A stretch of 64,000 bases of DNA, taken from positions 250,501 through 314,500 of the forward strand of contig NC_064035.1 in the NCBI RefSeq assembly GCF_932526225.1, read 5' to 3'. The DNA comes from Nematostella vectensis. Its lineage: Eukaryota; Cnidaria; Anthozoa; Actiniaria; Edwardsiidae. Position 1 is the first letter of the stretch; the number at the start of each line of letters is the position of its first letter. Positions 50,801 to 61,900 of the stretch are shown here, in pieces. A program made the position numbers and the translations under genes. The notes beneath the pieces were generated by a model. It ran no database searches, was not told the DNA's origin, and saw only the letters and a list, made by a program, of their open reading frames with translations.

Positions 50801-52571
50801 TAACCCTGAAGCTTTTCCCGAATGTAACCTCCAGTCCGATGGTGACTTTGCTTGGGATAGTTTACGATACCAATAGTATTAAAAGTAATTTTCATTACAA
50901 TTCCCTTCAGCAATGCCACGTTAGTCTTCCGTTGCGGGCACTTGACTACTAACGCAGCGACCCGAGTTCGATTCCCGCTGATAGCCTATTTTTTTTTCTT
51001 TATTTTTTTTTTAAATATCGATACTTAATTATACTGTTCTTGGTGTGTCATTACATAAAAAGAAGGTATATTGACATTTTTATGTACTCTCAGCATCTTT
51101 GATGTGCTCATGCTTTGTTCAGGATCCTATACATATTTTATGCACACAAGAACTAACTAGATTCCTTGGATAACTTGATTAAATAGATTCTAACATAGAG
51201 CATAGCGCTCGATAGATTGATATACCTTTTTTTTCCGAGTACACTGTTTTATTTTTCCTAGTGTTACTTTTTGGAATGTACATTCGGAAAAAAAATTATC
51301 GATTATAACCTTTTGGAGGTTACACTCGTAAAACAAATTCCCGAATGTAACCCTGAAGCTTTTCCCGAATGTAACCTCCAGTCCGATGGTGACTTTGCTT
51401 GGGATAGTTTACGATACCAATAGTATTAAAAGTAATTTTCATTACAATTCCCTTCAGCAATGCCACGTTAGTCTTTCGTTGCAGGCACTTGACTACTAAC
51501 GCAGCGACCCGGGTTCGATTCCCGCCGATATCCTATTTTTTTTTTCTTTTTTTTTTTTTAAATATCGATACTTAATAATACTGTTCTTGGTGTGACATGA
51601 CATAAAAAGAAGATATAGGGACATTTTTATGTACTCTCAGCATCTTTGATGTGCTCATGCTTTGTTCAGGATCCTGTACATATTTTATGCACACAAGAAC
51701 TAACTAGATTCCTTGGATAACTTGATTAAGTAGATTCTAACATAGAGCATAGCGCTCGATAGATTGATATACCTTTTTTTCCGAGTATACTGTTTTATTT
51801 GTCCTAATGTTACTTTTTGGAATTTACATTCGGAAAAAAAATTATCGATTGTAACCTTTTGGAGGTTACACTCGTAAAACTAATTCCCGAATGTAACCCT
51901 GAAGCTTTTCTTGAATGTAACCTCCAGTCCGATGGTGACTTTGCTTGGGATAGTTTACGATACCAATAGTATTAAAAGTAATTTTCATTACAATTCCCTT
52001 CAGCAATGCCACGTTAGTCTTTCGTTGCGGGCACTTGACTACTAACGCAGCTACCCGGGTTCTATTCCCGCTGATAGCCTATTTTTTGTCTTTATTTTTT
52101 TTTTAAATATCGATACTTAATTATACTGTTCTTGGTGTGTCATGACATAAAAAGAAGGTATAGGGACATTTTTATGTACTCTCAGCATCTTTGATGTGCT
52201 CATGCTTTGTTCAGGATCCTGTACATATTTTATGCACACAAGACCTAACTAGATTCCTTGGATAACTTGATTAAGTAGATTCTAACATAGAGCATAGCGC
52301 TCGATAGATTGATATACCTTTTTTTCCGAGTATACTGTTTTATTTTTCCTAATGTTACTTTTTGGAATTTACCTTCGGAAAAAAAATTATCGATTATAAC
52401 CTTTTGGAGGTTACACTCGTAAAACAAATTCCCGAATGTAACCCTGAAGCTTTTCCCGAATGTAACCTCCAGTCCGATGGTGACTTTGCTTGGGATAGTT
52501 TACGATACCAATAGTATTAAAAGTAATTTCCATTACAATTCCCTTCAGCAATGCCACATTAGTCTTATGTT
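47866..52571 (+). repeat. Satellite units, including a ~1,095-bp two-unit duplication (about 49.6-51.8 kb)
   Basis: About nine units. Sets ending in units 50059 and 51152 share 'ggtatattgacattttta' (49971 and 51066), 'cattacataaaaag', 'gtgttactttttggaatgtac' and 'ttgcaggcacttgac'. The last unit is interrupted by the AT-rich insertion inside its tRNA-like D-loop. There is no gene in this stretch. Confidence 0.78.
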
Positions 52572-52586
52572 ATGTTATGTTATGTC
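52567..52586 (+). repeat. ATGTT ladder at the left edge of the second insertion
   Basis: ATGTT is repeated three times, then ATGTC. Uninterrupted sister units read 'gtcttatgttgcgggc' with one ATGTT (for example near 48187). The first copy is the satellite's own; the extra copies belong to, or were created at, the insertion junction. Confidence 0.75.
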
Positions 52587-52728
52587 TTATATATATATAT
52601 TTTTATATATATATATTTTTTATTTACTTATCTCCTTATTTATTTATTTATATGTAAATACTTTTATTTAAGGTTGGTGTGATATCGCAAGATTTTTACC
52701 GACTTAATAAATGTAGATGTAGATGTAG
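52572..52728 (+). mobile_element. 157-bp AT-rich insertion ending in (ATGTAG)3, probable 5'-truncated retroelement or SINE tail
   Basis: The insertion sits inside a tRNA-like segment and is flanked by ATGTT on both sides (52567-52571 and 52729-52733). Adding it lengthens the unit to 705 bp, 162 more than usual, which equals the insertion plus one ATGTT. Inside are the ATGTT ladder, two TA-rich runs (52587-52617), a T/A-rich middle, then 'gatatcgcaagatttttacc' and three ATGTAG repeats directly at the right junction. A short 3' microsatellite at the junction is typical of some non-LTR elements and their SINE partners. There is no open frame of interest. The family is not identified. Confidence 0.7.
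52711..52728 (+). repeat. (ATGTAG)3 microsatellite tail
   Basis: Three perfect ATGTAG units precede the right-hand ATGTT. They are found nowhere else in the array, and so mark the 3' end of the inserted element. Confidence 0.9.
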
Positions 52729-55700
52729 ATGTTGCGGGCACTTGACTACTAACGCAGCGACCCGGGTTCTATTCCCGCTGATAGCCTATTTTTTTTCTTT
52801 ATTTTTTTTTTTAAATATCGATACTTAATTATACTGTTCTTGGTGTGTCATGACATAAAAAGAAGGTATAGGGACATTTTTATGTACTCTCAGCATCTTT
52901 GATGTGCTCATGCTTTGTTCAGGATCCTGTACATATTTTATGCACACAAGAACTAACTAGATTCCTTGGATAACTTGATTAAGTAGATTCTAACATAGAG
53001 CATAGCGCTCGATAGATTGATATACCTTTTTTTCAAGTGTACTGTTTTATTTTTCCTAATGTTACTTTTTGGAATTTACATTCGGAAAAAAAATTATCGA
53101 TTGTAACCTTTTGGAGGTTACACTCGTAAAACAAATTCCCGAATGTAACCCTGAAACTTTTCCCGAATGTAACCTCCAGTCCGATGGTGACTTTGCTTGG
53201 GATAGTTTACGATACCAATAGAATTAAAAGTAATTTTCATTCCAATTCCCTTCAGCAATGCCACGTTAGTCTTTCGTTGCGGGCACTTCACTTCTAACGC
53301 AGCGACCCGGGTTCTATTCCCGCTGATAGCCCATTTTTTTTCTTTATTTTTTTTTAAATATCGATACTTAATTATACTGTTCTTGGTGTGTCATGACATA
53401 AAAAGAAGGTATAGGGAAATTTTTATGTACTCTCAGCATCTTTGATGTGCTCATGCTTTGTTCAGGATCCTGTACATATTTTATGCACACAAGAACTAAC
53501 TAGATTCCTTGGATAACTTGATTAAGTAGATTCTAACATAGAGCATAGCGCTCGATAGATTGATATACCTTTTTTTCCGAGTATACTGTTTTATTTTTCC
53601 TAATGTTACTTTTTGGAATTTACATTCGGAAAAAAAAATTATCGATTGTAACCTTTTGGAGGTTACACTCGTAAAACAAATTCCCGAATGTAACCCTGAA
53701 GCTTTTCCCGAATGTAACCTCCAGTCCGATGGTGACTTTGCTTGGGATAGTTTACGATACCAATAGTATTAAAAGTAATTTTCATTACAATTGCCTTCAG
53801 CAATGCCACGTTAGTATTTCCTTGCGGGCACTTGACAACTAACGCAGCGACCCGGGTTCGATTCCCGCTTATAGCCTATTTTTTTTCTTTATTTTTTTTT
53901 TAAATATCGATACTTAATTATACTGTTCTTGGTGTGTCATGACATAAAAAGAAGGTATAGGGACATTTTTATGTACTCTCAGCATCTTTGATGTGCTCAT
54001 GCTTTGTTCGGGATCCTGTACATATTTTATGCACACAAGACCTAACTAGACCTAACTAACCTTGGAGAACTTGATTAAGTAGATTCTAACATAGAGCATA
54101 GCGCTCGATAGATTGATATACCTTTTTTTCCGAGTATACTGTTTTATTTTTCCTAATGTTACTTTTTGGAATCTACATTCGGAAAAAAAATTATCGATTG
54201 TAACCTTTTGGAGGTTACACTCGTAAAACAAATTCCCGAATGTAACCCTGAAGCTTTTCCCGAATATAACCTCCAGTCCGATGGTGACTTTGCTTGGGAT
54301 AGTTTACGATACCAATAGTATTAAAAGTAATTTTCATTACAATTCCCTTCAGCAATGCCACGTTAGTCTTTCGTTGCGGGCACTTGACTACTAACGCAGC
54401 GCCCGGGTTCGATTCCCGCTGATAGCCTTTTTTTTTTTTTTTTTTTTTTTTAATATCGATACTTAATTATACTGTTCTTGGTGTGTCATGACATAAAAAG
54501 AAGGTATAGGGACATTTTTATGTACTCTCAGCATCTTTGATGTGCTCATGCTTTGTTCAGGATCCTGTACATATTTTATGCACACAAGAACTAACTAGAT
54601 TCCTCGGATAACTTGATTAAGTAGATTCTAACATAGAGCATAGCGCTCGATAGATTGATATACCTTTTTTTCCAAGTGTACTGTTTTATTTTTCCTAATG
54701 TTACTTTTTGGAATTTACATTCGGAAAAAAAATTATCGATTGTAACCTTTTGGAGGTTACACTCGTAAAACAAATTCCCGAATGTAACCCTGAAACTTTT
54801 CCCGAATGTAACCTCCAGTCCGATGGTGACTTTGCTTGGGATAGTTTACGATACCAATAGAATTAAAAGTAATTTTCATTCCAATTCCCTTCAGCAATGC
54901 CACGTTAGTCTTTCGTTGCGGGCACTTGACTTCTAACGCAGCGACCCGGGTTCGATTCCCGCTGATAGCCCATCTTTTTTCTTTATTTTTTTTAAATATC
55001 GATACTTAATTATACTGTTCTTGGTGTGTCATGACATAAAAAGAAGGTATAGGAAATTTTTATGTACTCTCAGCATCTTTGATGTGCTCATGCTTTGTTC
55101 AGGATCCTGTACATATTTTATGCACACAAGAACTAACTAGATTCCTTGGATAACTTGATTAAGTAGATTCTAACATAGAGCATAGCGCTCGATAGATTGA
55201 TATACCTTTTTTTCCGAGTATACTGTTTTATTTTTTCTAATGTTACTTTTTGGAATTTACATTCGGAAAAAAAATTATCGATTATAACCTTTTGGAGGTT
55301 ACACTCGTAAAACAAATTCCCGAATGTAACCCTGAAGCTTTTCCCGAATGTAACCTCCAGTCCGATGGTGACTTTGCTTGGGATAGTTTACGATACCAAT
55401 AGTATTAAAAGTAATTTTCATTACAATTCCCTTCAGCAATGCCACGTTAGTCTTTCGTTGCGGGCACTTGACTATTAACGCAGCGACCCGGGTTCGATTC
55501 CCGCTGATAGCCTATTTTTTTTCTTTATTTTTTTTTTAAATATCGATACTTAATTATACTGTTCTTGGTGTGTCATGACATAAAAAGAAGGTATAGGGAC
55601 ATTTTTTTGTACTCTCAGCATCTTTGATGTGCTCATACTTTGTTCAGGATCCTGTACATATTTTATGCACACAAGAACTAACTAGATTCCTTGGATAACT

Positions 55701-58700
55701 TGATTAAGTAGATTCTAACATAGAGCATAGCGCTCGATAGATTGATATACCTTTTTTTCCGAGTATACTGTTTTATTTTTCCTAATGTTACTTTTTGGAA
55801 TTTACATTCGGAAAACAAATTATCGATTGTAACCTTTTGGAGGTTACACTCGTAAAACAAATTCCCGAATGTAACCCTGAAGCTTTTCCCGAATGTAACC
55901 TCCAGTCCGATGGTGACTTTGCTTGGGATAGTTTACGATACCAATAGTATTAAAAGTAATTTTCATTACAATTCCCTTCAGCAATGCCACGTTAGTCTTT
56001 CGTTGCGGGCACTTGACTACTAACGCAGCGACCCGGGTTCGATTCCTGCTGATAGCCTATTTTTTTTCTTTATTTTTTTTTTTTTTTTAAATATCGATAC
56101 TTAATTATACTGTTCTTGGTGTGTCATGACATAAAAAGAAGGTATAGGGACATTTTTATGTACTCTCAGCATCTTTGATGTGCTCATGCTTTGTTCAGGA
56201 TCCTGTACATATTTTATGCACACAAGACCTAACTACACCTAACTAACCTTTGATAACTTGATTAAGTAGATTCTAACATAGAGCATAGCGCTCGATAGAT
56301 TGATATACCTTTTTTTCCGAGTATACTGTTTTATTTTTCCTAATGTTACTTTTTGGAATCTACATTCGGAAAAAAAAATTATCGATTGTAACCTTTTGGA
56401 GGTTACACTCGTAAAACAAATTCCCGAATGTAACCCTGAAGCTTTTCCCGAATGTAACCTCCAGTCCGATGGTGACTTTGCTTGGGATAGTTTACGATAC
56501 CAATAGTATTAAAAGTAATTTTCATTACAATTCCCTTCAGCAATGCCACGTTAGTCTTCCGTTGCGGGCACTTGACTACTAACGCAGCGACCCGGGTTCT
56601 ATTCCCGCTGATAGCCTATTTTTTTTCTTTATTTTTTTTTTTAAATATCGATACTTAATTATACTGTTCTTGATGTGTCATGACATAAAAAGAAGGTATA
56701 GGGACATTTTTATGTACTCTCAGCATCTATGATGTGCTCATGCTTTGTTCAGGATCCTGTACATATTTTATGCACACAAGAACTAACTAGATTCCTTGGA
56801 TAACTTGATTAAGTAGATTCTAGCATAGAGCATAGCGCTCGATAGATTGATATACCTTTTTTTCCGAGTATACTGTTTTATTTTTCCTAATGTTACTTTT
56901 TGGAATTTACATTCGGAAAAAAAAATTATCGATTGTAACCTTTTGGAGGTTACACTCGTAAAACAAATTCCCGAATGTAACCCTGAAGCTTTTCCCGAAT
57001 GTAACCTCCAGTCCGATGGTGACTTTGCTTGGGATAGTTTACGATACCAATAGTATTAAAAGTAATTTTCATTACAATTCTCTTCAGCAATGCCACGTTA
57101 GTCTTTCCTTGCGGGCACTTGACTACTAACGCAGCGACCCGGGTTCTATTCCCGCTGATAGCCTATTTTTTTTCTTTATTTTTTTTTTTAAATATCGATA
57201 CTTTATTATACTGTTCTTGGTGTGTCATGACATAAAAAGAAGGTATAGGGACATTTTTATGTACTCTCAGCATCTTTGATGTGCTCATGCTTTGTTCAGG
57301 ATCCTGTACATATTTTATGCACACAAGACCTAACTAGACCTAACTAACCTTGGATAACTTGATTAAGTAGATTCTAACATAGAGCATAGCGCTCGATAGA
57401 TTGATATACCTTTTTTTCCGAGTATACTGTTTTATTTTTCCTAATGTTACTTTTTGGAATCTACATTCGGAAAAAAAAATTATCGATTGTAACCTTTTGG
57501 AGGTTACACTCGTAAAACAAATTCCCGAATGTAACCCTGAAGCTTTTCCCGAATGTAACCTCCAGTCCGATGGTGACTTTGCTTGGGATAGTTTACGATA
57601 CCAATAGTATTAAAAGTAATTTTCATTACAATTCCCTTCAGCAATGCCACGTTAGTCTTCCGTTGCGGGCACTTGACTACTAACGCAGCGACCCGAGTTC
57701 GATTCCCGCTGATAGCCTATTTTTTTTTTCTTTATTTTTTTTTTAAATATCGATACTTAATTATACTGTTCTTGGTGTGTCATTACATAAAAAGAAGGTA
57801 TAGGGACATTTTTATGTACTCTCAGCATCTTTGATGTGCTCATGCTTTGTTCAGGATCCTGTACATATTTTATGCACACAAGAACTAACTAGATTCCTTG
57901 GATAACTTGATTAAGTAGATTCTAACATAGAGCATAGCGCTCGATAGATTGATATACCTTTTTTTCCGAGTATACTGTTTTATTTTTCCTAATGTTACTT
58001 TTTGGAATTTACATTCGGAAAAAAAATTATCGATTATAACCTTTTGGAGGTTACACTCGTAAAACAAATTCCCGAATGTAACCCTGAAGCTTTTCCCGAA
58101 TGTAACCTCCAGTCCGATGGTGACTTTGCTTGGGATAGTTTACGATACCAATAGTATTAAAAGTAATTTTCATTACAATTCCCTTCAGCAATGCCACGTT
58201 AGTCTTTCGTTGCGGGCACTTGACTATTAACGCAGCGACCCGGGTTCGATTCCCGCTGATAGCCTATTTTTTTTTCTTTATTTTTTTTTTAAATATCGAT
58301 ACTTAATTATACTGTTCTTGATGTGTCATGACATAAAAAGAAGGTATAGGGACATTTTTATGTACTCTCAGCATCTTTGATATGCTCATGCTTTGTTCAG
58401 GATCCTGTACATATTTTATGCACACAAGAACTAACTAGATTCCTCGGATAACTTGATTAAGTAGATTCTAACATAGAGCATAGCGCTCGATAGATTGATA
58501 TACCTTTTTTTCCAAGTGTACTGTTTTATTTTTCCTAATGTTACTTTTTGGAATTTACATTCGGAAAAAAAATTATCGATTGTAACCTTTTGGAGGTTAC
58601 ACTCGTAAAACAAATTCCCGAATGTAACCCTGAAACTTTTCCCGAATGTAACCTCCAGTCCGATGGTGACTTTGCTTGGGATAGTTTACGATACCAATAG

Positions 58701-58975
58701 AATTAAAAGTAATTTTCATTCCAATTCCCTTCAGCAATGCCACGTTAGTCTTTCGTTGCGGGCACTTGACTTCTAACGCAGCGACCCGGGTTCGATTCCC
58801 GCTGATAGCCCATCTTTTTTCTTTATTTCTTTTTAAATATCGATACTTAATTATACTGTTCTTGGTGTGTCATGACATAAAAAGGAGGTATAGGAAATTT
58901 TTATGTACTCTCAGCATTTTTGATGTGCTCATGCTTTGTTCAGGATCCTGTACATATTTTATGCACACAAGAACT
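52729..58975 (+). repeat. Satellite units of mixed subfamilies
   Basis: After the insertion the satellite resumes in register in the D-loop. About eleven units follow (landmarks 52950, 53496, 54040, 54591, 55133, 55678, 56226, 56782, 57328, 57885, 58431). Units at 54591 and 58431 are a matched pair (both 'tcctcggataac', 'ctgaaacttttcccg', 'tagaattaaaagt' and 'agcccatcttttttc'), 3,840 bp apart. A pure 24-T run is at 54428-54451. There is no gene in this stretch. Confidence 0.78.
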
Positions 58976-61900
58976 AACTAGATTCCTTGGATAACTTGAT
59001 TAAGTAGATTCTAACATAGAGCATAGCGCTCGATAGATTGATATACCTTTTTTTCCGAGTATACTGTTTTATTTTTCCTAATGTTACTTTTTGGAATTTA
59101 CATTAGGAAAAAACATTATCGATTATAACCTTTTGGAGGTTACACTCGTAAAACAAATTCCCGAATGTAACCCTGAAGCTTTTCCCGAATGTAACCTCCC
59201 GTCCGATGGTGACTTTGCTTGGGATAGTTTACGATACCAATAGTATTAAAAGTAATTTTCATTACAATTCCCTTCAGCAATGCCACGTTAGTCTTTCGTT
59301 GCGGGCACTTGACTATTAACGCAGCGACCCGGGTTCGATTCCCGCTGATAGCCTATTTTTTTTTCATTATTTTTTTTTTTAAATATCGATACTTAATTAT
59401 ACTGTTCTTGGTGTGTCATGACATAAAAAGAAGGTATAGGGACATTTTTTTGTACTCTCAGCATCTTTGATGTGCTCATACTTTGTTCAGGATCCTGTAC
59501 ATATTTTATGCACACAAGAACTAACTAGATTCCTTGGATAACTTGATTAAGTAGATTCTAACATAGAGCATAGCGCTCGATAGATTGATATACCTTTTTT
59601 TCCGAGTATACTGTTTTATTTTTCCTAATGTTACTTTTTGGAATTTACATTCGGAAAACAAATTATCGATTGTAACCTTTTGGAGGTTACACTCGTAAAA
59701 CAAATTCCCGAATGTAACCCTGAAGCTTTTCCCGAATGTAACCTCCAGTCCGATGGTGACTTTGCATGGGATAGTTTACGATACCAATAGTATTAAAAGT
59801 AATTTTCATTACAATTCCCTTCAGCAATGCCACGTTAGTCTTTCGTTGCGGGCACTTGACTACTAACGCAGCGACCCGGGTTCGATTCCCGCTGATAGCC
59901 TATTTTTTTTCTTTATTTTTTTTTTTTAAATATCGATACTTAATTATACTGTTCTTGGTGTGTCATGACATAAAAAGAAGGTATAGGGACATTTTTATGT
60001 ACTCTCAGCATCTTTGATGTGCTCATGCTTTGTTCAGGATCCTGTACATATTTTATGCACACAAGACCTAACTACACCTAACTAACCTTGGATAACTTGA
60101 TTAAGTAGATTCTAACATAGAGCATAGCGCTCGATAGATTGATATACCTTTTTTTCCGAGTATACTGTTTTATTTTTCCTAATGTTACTTTTTGGAATTT
60201 ACATTCGGAAAACAAATTATCGATTGTAACCTTTTGGAGGTTACACTCGTAAAACAAATTCCCGAATGTAACCCTGAAGCTTTTCCCGAATGTAACCTCC
60301 AGTCCGATGGTGACTTTGCTTGGGATAGTTTACGATACCAATAGTATTAAAAGTAATTTTCATTACAATTCCCTTCAGCAATGCCACGTTAGTCTTTCGT
60401 TGCGGGCACTTGACTACTAACGCAGCGACCCGGGTTCGATTCCCGCTGATAGCCTATTTTTTTTCTTTATTTTTTTTTTTTTAAATATCGATACTTAATT
60501 ATACTGTTCTTGGTGTGTCATGACATAAAAAGAAGGTATAGGGACATTTTTATGTACTCTCAGCATCTTTGATGTGCTCATGCTTTGTTCAGGATCCTGT
60601 ACATATTTTATGCACACAAGAACTAACTAGATTCCTTGGATAACTTGATTAAGTAGATTCTAACATAGAGCATAGCGCTCGATAGATTGATATACCTTTT
60701 TTTCCGAGTATACTGTTTTATTTTTCCTAATGTTACTTTTTGGAATTTACATTCGGAAAAAACATTATCGATTATAACCTTTTGGAGGTTACACTCGTAA
60801 AACAAATTCCCGAATGTAACCCTGAAGCTTTTCCCGAATGTAACCTCCCGTCCGATGGTGACTTTGCTTGGGATAGTTTACGATACCAATAGTATTAAAA
60901 GTAATTTTCATTACAATTCCCTTCAGCAATGCCACGTTAGTCTTTCGTTGCGGGCACTTGACTATTAACGCAGCGACCCGGGTTCGATTCCCGCTGATAG
61001 CCTATTTTTTTTTCATTATTTTTTTTTTTAAATATCGATACTTAATTATACTGTTCTTGGTGTGTCATGACATAAAAAGAAGGTATAGGGACATTTTTTT
61101 GTACTCTCAGCATCTTTGATGTGCTCATACTTTGTTCAGGATCCTGTACATATTTTATGCACACAAGAACTAACTAGATTCCTTGGATAACTTGATTAAG
61201 TAGATTCTAACATAGAGCATAGCGCTCGATAGATTGATATACCTTTTTTTCCGAGTATACTGTTTTATTTTTCCTAATGTTACTTTTTGGAATTTACATT
61301 CGGAAAACAAATTATCGATTGTAACCTTTTGGAGGTTACACTCGTAAAACAAATTCCCGAATGTAACCCTGAAGCTTTTCCCGAATGTAACCTCCAGTCC
61401 GATGGTGACTTTGCATGGGATAGTTTACGATACCAATAGTATTAAAAGTAATTTTCATTACAATTCCCTTCAGCAATGCCACGTTAGTCTTTCGTTGCGG
61501 GCACTTGACTACTAACGCAGCGACCCGGGTTCGATTCCCGCTGATAGCCTATTTTTTTTCTTTATTTTTTTTTTTTAAATATCGATACTTAATTATACTG
61601 TTCTTGGTGTGTCATGACATAAAAAGAAGGTATAGGGACATTTTTATGTACTCTCAGCATCTTTGATGTGCTCATGCTTTGTTCAGGATCCTGTACATAT
61701 TTTATGCACACAAGACCTAACTACACCTAACTAACCTTGGATAACTTGATTAAGTAGATTCTAACATAGAGCATAGCGCTCGATAGATTGATATACCTTT
61801 TTTTCCGAGTATACTGTTTTATTTTTCCTAATGTTACTTTTTGGAATTTACATTCGGAAAACAAATTATCGATTGTAACCTTTTGGAGGTTACACTCGTA

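Noticed and set aside
52477-52671. 64-codon open frame entering the AT-rich insertion
   Set aside because: It is low-complexity Ile/Tyr/Leu sequence from TA and TTTA runs joined to satellite; there is no protein family signal.
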